A stretch of DNA of 64,000 bases from NCBI GenBank assembly GCA_014237395.1, contig JABZFP010000018.1, forward strand, positions 186,001 through 250,000, read 5' to 3'. The position numbers and the translations under genes are program-made. Under the pieces are notes generated by a model, which was not told the DNA's origin, made no database searches, and worked only from the letters and a program-made list of their open reading frames with translations. Position 1 is the first letter of the stretch. The number at the start of each line of letters is the position of its first letter. Source of the DNA: Desulfobacteraceae bacterium. GTDB lineage: Bacteria; Desulfobacterota; Desulfobacteria; Desulfobacterales; UBA5852. This document shows positions 54,373 to 62,273 of the stretch, in pieces.

Positions 54373-55200
54373 TCACGCGGTTTGGCCCTTCGGGCCCAAT
54401 CCCACGGGGCACGCCGCCAGACAGTCAAAACACCCCGCGATGGTTCCTACCCCTTGCACCAGGGACTGATGGAGACGCGCAAAATCGAAATCCTCGATCC
54501 GCTGGCGCCGCGATTCCAGATCCGGAAGTGCCATAAGGCTGTTGATGTAGTCTTGCAGCACCATGAAGCCTTGGGGATTGGCCCTGGGAATGCACAACCG
54601 TTTTTTAATGGTTCGGCGCCCCCGGATGATCGCACCGGTGGGGCAGGCTTTGACACATTCACCGGGGCACTGGTCGCAGGGACTGAAATCCAGCTTGGAA
54701 TCCGGTTCGAGTTCCGCGTCGGTCAAAATGGTGTTGAAAAAAACCCGCGGGCCGAATTGCGGCGTCACGATATAGGTTGCCACACCAATGGTGCCAAGGC
54801 CGGCCTCGGCAGCCACATGCCGATGGGAAAGTTCTCCATAAAGCCCCATATTGTTCCATTTCGGATCCACCATCGTCCCGTTGGAGAGGGGCAGCGCCCG
54901 AAAGCCATGCTGTTCCACAAAATGGCCGATCTCCATGGCGCAATTGTTGAGGAGTTCATTGGTGCGCCAGGCGACCCAACGGGCGTTTTGCACCATGTCG
55001 CCGGTCCCCACCGCCACGGCGCCGGTAAGGAGACGTCTGCCAATCGAAATGGCGGTTTTGGCCTCCGGCCAAAGGCGCGTGGGGGTATACCGGGTCGGTG
55101 TTACCGCATCGAGGTGCCGCGTCGACACAAACCCGATGAGATCGGCGCCCTGCTGGCGGGCGTATTCACTGATGTCGCTTTTGAGGCGATGGTTGAGCAT
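54373..55200 (-). CDS. QueG-like 4Fe-4S protein
   Basis: This 275-residue soluble protein has two Fe-S cluster motifs (CDQCPGECVKACP and CFDCLAACPVG). AAEAGLGTIGV resembles the epoxyqueuosine-reductase/reductive-dehalogenase fold. It is shorter than QueG and lacks its C-terminal HEAT part, so it may be a specialised reductase. It starts one base after the CoA-ligase stop and lies in the middle of the KS/CLF/lyase operon, suggesting a redox step in that pathway. Confidence 0.75.
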   Translation of the reverse strand: MLNHRLKSDISEYARQQGADLIGFVSTRHLDAVTPTRYTPTRLWPEAKTAISIGRRLLTGAVAVGTGDMVQNARWVAWRTNELLNNCAMEIGHFVEQHGFRALPLSNGTMVDPKWNNMGLYGELSHRHVAAEAGLGTIGVATYIVTPQFGPRVFFNTILTDAELEPDSKLDFSPCDQCPGECVKACPTGAIIRGRRTIKKRLCIPRANPQGFMVLQDYINSLMALPDLESRRQRIEDFDFARLHQSLVQGVGTIAGCFDCLAACPVGLGPKGQTA

Positions 55201-55201
55201 G

Positions 55202-56725
55202 TCACCGGCCTTCGAAGGTTTTCTTCAATTCTTCTTTGAGAATTTTGCCCGCCTTGTTGCGCGGAAAAGTCTCAACCGAAATTATTTTTCGAGGACGCTT
55301 GAACGTCGCGATTTTGCCATCCAGGAAGCGAAGCAGTTCATCTTCTCCCGGAACACCCCCATCTTCAAAACGAACAAAGGCGGCCGCCACCTCGCCACGT
55401 TTCGCATCCGGCATCCCCACCACGGCAGCTTCGGCCACCTGGGGATGCTGCTCAATGGCCCGTTCCACCTCGGCGGCGTAAATATTTTCGCCCGCACAGA
55501 TAATCAAGTCGTTTTTGCGTCCCACGAGATAGAGAAAGCCGTCGGCATCACGCCGCCCCAGATCACCTGTATGAAACCAACCGCCATGCATGGCGGCCGC
55601 TGTCGCCTCCGGTTTGCGCCAGTATCCCTGAAAAACCGTCGGGCCCTTTACGACGAGTTCACCGGTCGCACCCGGGGCCGCCTCCCGGCCGTCATCGGTC
55701 AAAATGGTCAGTCGGGTGTGAAAGACCTCTTTTCCGATGGATCCGGCCTTGCGCTCGGCATCCGCGAGATCCAGCGCCGTGATGCGAAGGGTTTCAGTCA
55801 TGCCGTACCCTTGGGCAAATTGGACCTTTTTCTCCTGCTGGTAGCGACGGATCAGCGGCACCGGCATGGGCGCCCCGCCCGCCATAAAAAAGTGGACCGC
55901 ATTGAAATCGGCCGACGGCCAGCGCGCTGCCTTGGTCATCATTTCGTACATGACCGGCACGGCAAACATGAAGGAAATCTTCTCCTGCATGATGCAGGTG
56001 ATGATATCCGATGGGTTGTCGAAGCTTTTGAGAACCAGGGCGCCGCCGGCATAGACCACCGGTGTGACCGAAGCAGCCAGGGCGCCGATATGGAAAAGGG
56101 GGGCCACCACCAGCGATTTGCAGGTGTCATCCAGATGATAGCTGTGCAGGGAATGAATCGCGCCGAAAAGAAAATTGCCATGGGACAGCACGGCCCCTTT
56201 GGGAACGCCCGTCGTGCCCGATGTGTACATGATTAACAGGGGGGTATCCAGGTCCCACGCCTCATCGCTGGCAGGCACCGTCGAGGGGCGATCCATGGTG
56301 ACGTCCTGCAACCTGCTGTCATCGCAAGATGCCGCTGTGCCGTGGATCAGATAGTGAACGTCGGCCCCCAGAAGCGTTTTCAGATGCGCCACTTTGGCGA
56401 GGGTATCCGACGAATAAACCAGCAGGCGGGGGGCGCAGTCCTCGACGATATGCGCCAGTTCAGGCAGGGCCAGGCTGGTATTCAACGGGACAATGACCGC
56501 CCCCAATTTGGCACAGGCAAAGAATATTTCCAGAAAGGCGCTGGAATTGGCCATCAACATGGCGACCCGCGTCTCTTTCCCCACACCGAGTTCCGCCAGG
56601 GCATGCGCCGTCCGGTTGACGCGCGCGTCAAACTGCTGATTGTCCCATTCCTGGCCGTCTTCCTTTAAGAATGGCCGTTCCGGATACAGCAGGGCCCGCT
56701 TGCCCACCCAATTCCCGACATTCAT
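55202..56725 (-). CDS. Acyl-CoA synthetase (AMP-forming)
   Basis: This 507-residue ligase activates a carboxylic acid. The P-loop is MYTSGTTGVPKGAVLSH, followed by QGYGMTET, GGWFHTGDLGRRD, GRKNDLIICAGENIYAAEVE and the catalytic Lys in NKAGKILKEEL. The frame is open far upstream, but the ATG at 56725 overlaps the CLF-like stop by four bases and starts the recognisable domain. In this operon it could activate a cinnamate-like product of the lyase as a starter unit. Confidence 0.9.
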   Translation of the reverse strand: MNVGNWVGKRALLYPERPFLKEDGQEWDNQQFDARVNRTAHALAELGVGKETRVAMLMANSSAFLEIFFACAKLGAVIVPLNTSLALPELAHIVEDCAPRLLVYSSDTLAKVAHLKTLLGADVHYLIHGTAASCDDSRLQDVTMDRPSTVPASDEAWDLDTPLLIMYTSGTTGVPKGAVLSHGNFLFGAIHSLHSYHLDDTCKSLVVAPLFHIGALAASVTPVVYAGGALVLKSFDNPSDIITCIMQEKISFMFAVPVMYEMMTKAARWPSADFNAVHFFMAGGAPMPVPLIRRYQQEKKVQFAQGYGMTETLRITALDLADAERKAGSIGKEVFHTRLTILTDDGREAAPGATGELVVKGPTVFQGYWRKPEATAAAMHGGWFHTGDLGRRDADGFLYLVGRKNDLIICAGENIYAAEVERAIEQHPQVAEAAVVGMPDAKRGEVAAAFVRFEDGGVPGEDELLRFLDGKIATFKRPRKIISVETFPRNKAGKILKEELKKTFEGR

Positions 56726-57975
56726 CGCGTCGCTCCATGCCAATCGGTTGATCCGTCCACGCTTCTCATGAGTAAAGAGGCAAACGTGCCGCCGGATGAA
56801 AAGCCATTCAGCAGGGCGCAGGCCACCGGCATATCGATCGCGTGCGCCTTGACAAAATTCAACGGCTGTAGCGGCGTGGTCAATCCCAAGGTCGGGGGAA
56901 GGATACGTTCTTGGATGGACAGGGCCGCGGCTGCCGCCCGGATGCCGCCGGATGAAAAGCTTTCCCCCACGGCCCCCTTGATGGAGGATATCCTGGGCTT
57001 TGTTTCTTGCCCGGCGAACAAGCGCGATAGCGCGGTCGCTTCCAACCGGTCCAGATTTCTCCCCCCGTTGGCGGAAGCCGACACATAGTCCACCTGGTCC
57101 GGCAGAATGCCTGCTGCCCCGAGCGCACGCTGGATCGCCAGTGCGGGTCCTTGCGGATCCTCGGGCCAGTCGGTGGGCGGCGCCGGAGAAGAGCTGAGCC
57201 CCCAGCCCCCGATTTCGCAATACGGTGTGGCGCCGCGTTCCAGGGCATGCGCCATTGACTCCAGACAAAGCACCCCGGCGCCCTCCCCGACCACCGGACC
57301 ATTACGTTGGATATCAAACGGGCGTGCGCCCTCTTCGCTTCCGTCCACGGGCGACAGTGCTTTAAAATGCGTCAGGATTTCGAAGAAAAAAGCTGAAAAA
57401 ATATCCGCACCGCCCGCCAACAGGACATCCGCCCGGCCGTTCTGGATTTCGGCGGCGGCGTAGGCGATCGCGGTTTCAGCCGAAGCCTCATGGTGATTGA
57501 CGGTGGAATTGATGCCGCGGAAGCCCAATTCGATAGAGGCATGTCCGGCGGGCGCATTCATGACGGTATTGGGCACCAGAATCGGGCTGACGAGATTGGG
57601 CCCCTCGGTGAACAGCGTTCCCATGAACTGAGCGGCGACATCGGTGCTCCCGTAGGCCACCCCCAGAATAATACCAATCCGGTCCCGATTGGCCGCCGTG
57701 ATGGCGAGCCCGGCATCGTCCAGCGCCATGCGGGCGGAAGCCGTGGCCATGAGGGAGAGGCGGTCCATGCGGCGCCGGTTTTTAATCGAAATAAAGTCTT
57801 TCGGATTGAAATCGCTTACGCTCGCCCCCAGCCGCGACGGAAACCGGGCGGTATCAAAAGCGGTGATGGGGCCAATACCGGAGCGGCCCGCGAAAAGGTT
57901 GGCGGCAAAGTCCTCTTTTCCGGTGCCGAGGGGCGTTACCATGCCGAGACCTGAAACCACCACGCGATTCGTCAT
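56722..57975 (-). CDS. Ketosynthase-like chain-length-factor protein (catalytic triad lost)
   Basis: This 417-residue protein has the FabF/KAS II fold (VVVSGLGMVTPLGTG, FDIQRNGPVVGEGAG), but the active-site Cys is Glu163 (NHHEASAETA), the first His is Ser301 and the second is Glu338 (VGESFSS). It cannot condense by the normal mechanism. This is the pattern of KS-beta/chain-length factors, which pair with an active ketosynthase. It overlaps the true ketosynthase gene by four bases, consistent with a 1:1 heterodimer. Confidence 0.85.
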   Translation of the reverse strand: MTNRVVVSGLGMVTPLGTGKEDFAANLFAGRSGIGPITAFDTARFPSRLGASVSDFNPKDFISIKNRRRMDRLSLMATASARMALDDAGLAITAANRDRIGIILGVAYGSTDVAAQFMGTLFTEGPNLVSPILVPNTVMNAPAGHASIELGFRGINSTVNHHEASAETAIAYAAAEIQNGRADVLLAGGADIFSAFFFEILTHFKALSPVDGSEEGARPFDIQRNGPVVGEGAGVLCLESMAHALERGATPYCEIGGWGLSSSPAPPTDWPEDPQGPALAIQRALGAAGILPDQVDYVSASANGGRNLDRLEATALSRLFAGQETKPRISSIKGAVGESFSSGGIRAAAAALSIQERILPPTLGLTTPLQPLNFVKAHAIDMPVACALLNGFSSGGTFASLLMRSVDGSTDWHGATR

Positions 57976-59216
57976 GGGACAATCCCCTCCGCCGTATAGC
58001 GGCCCAGGACCAGGGACGTATTATTGCCGCCGAAGGCAAAGGAATTGGATAAAACGACATTGAGTGTGACAGCACGCGCACCTTCGGTCACGAAATCAAG
58101 ATCGCATTCGGGATCCGGCACGTCCCGGTGAATTGTCGGCGGAATAAATCCCCGGGCGATGGCCAGCACCGACGCCACCGCTTCGATGGCCCCGGCCGCC
58201 CCGAGGGTGTGGCCGATCATGGACTTCGTGGAACTCACCGGGATGTGATAGGCTCTGTCGCCAAAAACGCGCTTGATCCCGATGGTTTCCATGCGGTCAT
58301 TGGCGGGGGTGGCCGTGCCGTGGGCATTGATGTAGTCGACGGAAGACGCGGCGACACCGGCATCCGCCAGGGCCATTTGCATGCAGCGCACGGCTCCGGA
58401 AGCCTCCGGGTCGGGTGCGGTCATGTGGTTGGCGTCGCAGCTCACACCATATCCCAAAACCTCACCATATATAGTGGCGCCCCTTTCCAGGGCATGCGGC
58501 AGGGACTCCAGAATCAGCATGCCGGCCCCTTCACCCAGGGACATGCCCTGGCGGTTTCGATCGAAGGGCTTGCAGTATTCCGGATCCACGGCTTTCAGGG
58601 AATTGAAAGCCGCATAGGTTGTGCGGGCCAAGGGTTCGGTCCCACCCGCAATCATGGCCGTAGCCACCCCGTCCCGGATCAGGTCGCGGGCGTAGCCGAT
58701 GGCCGTGGCACCGGATGAACACGCGGTCATAAATGTTGTTTTGGGCCCCCAGAGCTGCAGCTTCGATACCATGTGATCGGCCGACGAGGCACCGCAGAAC
58801 GCTGAGAAGTCTGAAAAGCGAACCGTGTCGGCGTGCCCGCTAAGATAGCGCTGGTAGGCCGCCTCGCCTTCCAGCATGCCTCCGGCTCCCCCGCCGATGG
58901 CCACGCCGGTATCCTCCCGCAGACCGTCCGGCAGCGGAAGCAGACCGGCATCCTGCAGCGCCTCCAGAGTTGCCACCATCGCCATGGCATCCGCCCGGGA
59001 CATGCGTTTGCCATAATATACCGGGGGTATCCGTTCCTGCGGCGCAAACGCCCGGACTTCGCCACCGGTCCGCGTACGAAACCCGGCCGTATCGAAAACC
59101 TTGAGGGGACCGATACCGCACCGGCCCTGTTTCAGGGCGGCCGCAAATGCGTCCGCATTGGGCGCAATGGCGTTGATCGTTCCCATCCCCGTAATGACCA
59201 CCCGCACGTTTTGCAT
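57972..59216 (-). CDS. Beta-ketoacyl synthase (FabF-like, active)
   Basis: This 414-residue condensing enzyme has an intact triad: Cys166 in TACSSGATA, His299 in NAHGTATP and His336 in KSMIGHTLGAAG. The start at 59216 gives the standard VRVVITGMG N-terminus; the longer frame to 59315 is not conserved. It is the first gene of the minus-strand operon and overlaps its degenerate partner by four bases. Together they look like a type II KS/CLF pair for aryl polyene or related chains. No acyl carrier protein gene is in the window. Confidence 0.9.
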   Translation of the reverse strand: MQNVRVVITGMGTINAIAPNADAFAAALKQGRCGIGPLKVFDTAGFRTRTGGEVRAFAPQERIPPVYYGKRMSRADAMAMVATLEALQDAGLLPLPDGLREDTGVAIGGGAGGMLEGEAAYQRYLSGHADTVRFSDFSAFCGASSADHMVSKLQLWGPKTTFMTACSSGATAIGYARDLIRDGVATAMIAGGTEPLARTTYAAFNSLKAVDPEYCKPFDRNRQGMSLGEGAGMLILESLPHALERGATIYGEVLGYGVSCDANHMTAPDPEASGAVRCMQMALADAGVAASSVDYINAHGTATPANDRMETIGIKRVFGDRAYHIPVSSTKSMIGHTLGAAGAIEAVASVLAIARGFIPPTIHRDVPDPECDLDFVTEGARAVTLNVVLSNSFAFGGNNTSLVLGRYTAEGIVP

Positions 59217-59597
59217 CGATCTCAGAAACCTTCGAAGGGCTGTTTTCGATTCTTGGACAAAAAACCCACAACCATCGATAAAACACTTAAACGCTATAAC
59301 AAAATCGTGATGCACACGAATGTCCGCATGGAACTAACAATTGGGCCTGTCGGTGTCAAGGCGATAACCGGTCTCTGCAAAACCTTCTACCCCCGGCGGC
59401 CATGCCGTCCTGATCATTATGGTTGCGCCAGGTTATCATTGACAGTTTTCTTAAATAAGAAGATGCTGGTGACCATGTCGTCAGAAGCCATATTCGGCGT
59501 TGCAGCCTATATCAAAAATCAATCCACGACCTGATCTTTGATGTTTCTCAAAACAGCTTGAACGCTCATCCACACAATGCGAATATGAATGTGATCT

Positions 59598-60020
59598 ATG
59601 CTTAACCTCGATATCGACACCCTCGTCCCCCAGCGGCGGCCCATGCGGCTGATCGATGAGATAATTGCCATTACGGGCCAGACGGCCACGACCGTCGCCA
59701 CGGTGGCGCCATCCTGGCCGACCGTTGCCAACGGTGCGGCCCAGGTCGTGGTATTGATCGAACTCGTGGCCCAGACCGCGGCCGCCATCGGCGGCTATAA
59801 CGCCATGATGGATCCAACGGACGGCCACGCCAAAAAAGGCATGTTGGTGGGCATCAAGCAGGCCACCTTTGCGATCGATACGATTCCCCTCGATACCCAA
59901 ATTACCACATGGGCCGAAACGCGCGTTTTGCTGGAAAATTTCAAAGAAATCACGGGCGTCGTCAAAATCGGAGACCGCATTATCGGTGAAATGACCCTGC
60001 AGGGCGTCCAGTCCGAGTGA
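59598..60020 (+). CDS. FabZ/ApeP-like hotdog-fold protein
   Basis: This 140-residue protein has the small dehydratase hotdog layout: LVPQRRPMRLIDEI, a middle helix VLIELVAQTAAAIGGY and a final beta hairpin. In FabZ/ApeP relatives the first motif is PHxxPM, so the catalytic His is Gln here; the helix Glu is kept. It may be a dehydratase with altered chemistry or a non-catalytic subunit. It is divergent from the KS/CLF operon and very likely belongs to the same pathway. Confidence 0.75.
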   Translation: MLNLDIDTLVPQRRPMRLIDEIIAITGQTATTVATVAPSWPTVANGAAQVVVLIELVAQTAAAIGGYNAMMDPTDGHAKKGMLVGIKQATFAIDTIPLDTQITTWAETRVLLENFKEITGVVKIGDRIIGEMTLQGVQSE

Positions 60021-60235
60021 ACCGCAACACCTACCAGCCCCATGACCGTCACAGGCGTGCGAAAATAATGACACCCCGGCGTCAACTATTCTGACAATGC
60101 CCCCCGCTGGATGCAACATCGAAAATAGCCATATCATTATAAGTCATTGTTTTAATATATTATTTTCAGATTAAACAAAATATGGCACATAATTTGCTGA
60201 TACTTTTCTCAGAACATCTTTTCTCCCTCCTCTTA

Positions 60236-60267
60236 GGGGCAAGGCATAGGGCCTTGCCCCTTTTTTT
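60236..60267 (+). terminator. Strong rho-independent terminator
   Basis: GGGGCAAGGC (60236-60245) pairs perfectly with 60251-60260 and is followed by seven T. It lies 215 bases after the hotdog gene. The intervening AT-rich stretch shows no gene, and a small RNA ending here is possible but unsupported. Confidence 0.9.
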
Positions 60268-60492
60268 GGTTCAAAACCACGCAGGTCTTGCGCTGGACAA
60301 GACGCGGTTGAATCTATCGTTAATTTTTGATGGTTGATTTGTGGAAGGGGTGTGCGATGATGGCCTTTTAAGATTACAGTGGCCATTTATTCCGATGTCC
60401 GTAAAGAAGCGCTCGACCATGTTTATGAAAGCATCGCCGGCCGAATCTGCCGGTGCGCTCCCTTCGATTGTCAGAAAGTACATCCAGACCAC

Positions 60493-60978
60493 ATGACCAC
60501 TCAAATTCTGTTTCTGATTATCGCCGGATTGATCGTCACAGCAGGCCTTATCGGACTTGTTTTACCGGCCTTCCCTGGTGCCATCCTGATTTTTTTGGGA
60601 TTTCTGCTGGCGGCCTGGGCCGAGGGTTTTACCCATATCGGCTTCGGCACGCTATCCGCATTGGGTGTCATGGCCCTGCTGATCTATGCGGTGGACTTCA
60701 TCGCCGGGGCCTTGGGCGCCAAACGCTTCGGCGCTTCCACGCGGGCCATCGTGGGCGCGTCGATCGGTGCGATTGTGGGCCTTTTTTTCGGCATTCCGGG
60801 CGTGCTTCTGGGGCCGTTTATCGGGGCGGTATTGGGGGAGTTGTCCGTCCAGCGGAATCTGATCGCGGCCGGCAAAGCCGGTATCGGTACAACGATCGGG
60901 CTGGCACTGGGGGTCGCCGCCAAACTGGCGGTCGCCCTGTCAATGATCGGGCTTTACCTGGTAATTCGGTTCATGTAG
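60493..60978 (+). CDS. DUF456-family membrane protein
   Basis: This 161-residue protein has five or so membrane segments and Gly-rich turns (IGLVLPAFPGAILIFLGFLLAAW, FFGIPGVLLGPFIGAVLGEL), matching the DUF456 family. Function unknown. The frame starts earlier with a GTG at 60379, but the segment before 60493 is not family-like. The ribosome site is weak. It is followed by a hairpin at 61047. Confidence 0.75.
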   Translation: MTTQILFLIIAGLIVTAGLIGLVLPAFPGAILIFLGFLLAAWAEGFTHIGFGTLSALGVMALLIYAVDFIAGALGAKRFGASTRAIVGASIGAIVGLFFGIPGVLLGPFIGAVLGELSVQRNLIAAGKAGIGTTIGLALGVAAKLAVALSMIGLYLVIRFM

Positions 60979-61046
60979 GCGCGCTTCCCGGCGCCGGCGT
61001 TGGCGAAACGCCACAAGGACCACCGGACATCACATCCATTCCATTC

Positions 61047-61077
61047 AGCAAGGCGCGGCATTTTACCGCGCCTTGCT
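61047..61077 (+). terminator. Hairpin, probable terminator after the DUF456 gene
   Basis: A perfect 12-base stem (61047-61058 with 61066-61077) and a seven-base loop are followed by ATTTAG, a weak T run. Confidence 0.55.
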
Positions 61078-61164
61078 ATTTAGTGCCCATCCAGACATCA
61101 GCAAATTGGTATTTAAGGCACGGGCACTATCTATTCCACGGACAATCGCGACATCCTTTTTCGA

Positions 61165-61341
61165 TCAGGATGTCGTTACGCATTTTTTTGCACGTCGACC
61201 GCTCTGCCAGGCGGCATAGCGATAACAATGATGCTTCTGTTCTTCTGTTCTCGAAGGACTGTCGCAATAGTTTAGATGTGCCTTCAACTTATCATGCTCC
61301 ATGGAACAACATGCTTTGGCGTGTTTTTTATCCGTCTCCAT
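61165..61341 (-). CDS. Small Cys-rich protein, 58 residues
   Basis: This short soluble protein has five Cys, including CC near residue 11, in a His/Lys-rich setting. No signal peptide or known domain is seen. The frame is open to 61620, but AGGAGGG lies seven bases before the ATG at 61341, which fixes the short form. Metal binding or a redox role is conceivable. It is divergent from the YpsA-like gene, with a candidate promoter and dyad between them. Confidence 0.6.
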   Translation of the reverse strand: METDKKHAKACCSMEHDKLKAHLNYCDSPSRTEEQKHHCYRYAAWQSGRRAKKCVTTS

Positions 61342-61424
61342 ATTAATCCCTCCTCTATGGTCAGTATCACCTTGCGGCTCGGCAACCGGGCGGTTGCTTC
61401 TCACCTGTTGATGGCCGGCCGGCA

Positions 61425-61458
61425 TTGCACATGAAATAACAACACTTATAATGTGTTG
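61425..61458 (+). promoter_or_regulatory. Candidate promoter with overlapping dyad
   Basis: TTGCAC (61425-61430), a 16-base spacer and a perfect TATAAT (61447-61452) point to the YpsA-like gene. CAACAC (61440-61445) and GTGTTG (61453-61458) form a dyad centred on the -10 hexamer, a good place for a repressor. A second GTGTTG follows downstream near 61470. Confidence 0.5.
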
Positions 61459-61622
61459 ACACGGGACGGGTGTTGTCAAGATCGTGCTGGCGGAGTGGCG
61501 CATTTCTGCATTGTTGAAACAGGGCGGCATTCCCGTGACATAGCAAGCATCATTTTTTATTGCGACCGCCCAAAGACAGCCCGCAAACCCGGACGATCCG
61601 GCACCGATATCGCGAGGCACTG

Positions 61623-62129
61623 ATGGCCATCACCAAAATCATATCCTCGGGTACACTGGGCGCGGAATCCGCCGCCCTGGATGTCGCCATCCGGTTTAAC
61701 ATTGCCTATGGCGGCTATACGAATCAGGGTTCGCTGATAGCCGGAGACCGTCCTCCCGGCCGCTATACCCTGGACGAAAAGCCCTTCGTCAACCCGGCGC
61801 TGCTCTTGAAAGCCAATCGGGATCGGGCCGACGGTGTCTTGGTTTTTTCCAATGGCCCCATGCCCCATCGGCTAACGCCGATTCTGCCCGATAGAGACAC
61901 ACAAGCGCCCCCCTGTCTGCATATTGATTTCACCGTAGTTAAACCCCATCCGGCCGCTTTCCGGATCGGTACATGGGTTTCGACAAATGCCCTCACCAGC
62001 CTGTTTATCACCGGCCCCGACATTCAAGAGGACAGAGGCATCTACCAGCAAGTGCACGATGCCTTGATAAGTTTCTTCATGCTGGACCAAGAATCACCGA
62101 TGCCGCATGCGGGGCATACCATTCATTAA
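61623..62129 (+). CDS. YpsA/SLOG-type putative molybdenum-carrier family protein
   Basis: This 168-residue protein matches the family annotated as putative molybdenum carrier or circularly permuted YpsA: KIISSGTLGAESAALDVAIRFNI, GGYTNQGSLIAGDRPPGRYTLDE and ADGVLVFSNG. The usual GGQTGVDRAALD is altered to SSGTLGAESAALD, changing the second Gly and the Asp-Arg pair. GAGG precedes the ATG. Ligand and role are unproven. It is the first gene of a run that includes the permease and the rhodanese. Confidence 0.75.
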   Translation: MAITKIISSGTLGAESAALDVAIRFNIAYGGYTNQGSLIAGDRPPGRYTLDEKPFVNPALLLKANRDRADGVLVFSNGPMPHRLTPILPDRDTQAPPCLHIDFTVVKPHPAAFRIGTWVSTNALTSLFITGPDIQEDRGIYQQVHDALISFFMLDQESPMPHAGHTIH

Positions 62130-62273
62130 AGGTGGCGGCAGAATCGCGGCGCTGCAGGAACCCGCCGTCTTTTCATGCAACACGCACTGCACGTTAACCG
62201 CATTTCCCGGGGAAACGCCCAACCGGCACGGCATGTCAGGAGTGGTCTTTCCCGTCGACCGAATGGCATTAAG

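Noticed and set aside
56726..57268. N-terminal extension of the acyl-CoA synthetase frame
   Set aside because: It overlaps the CLF-like gene in another frame and has a low-complexity Arg/Gly composition. The ATG at 56725 gives an ATGA overlap and the normal domain start.
61342..61620. Extension of the small Cys-rich protein to 151 residues
   Set aside because: The strong ribosome site directly before the ATG at 61341 and the promoter-like sequence inside the extension favour the short form.
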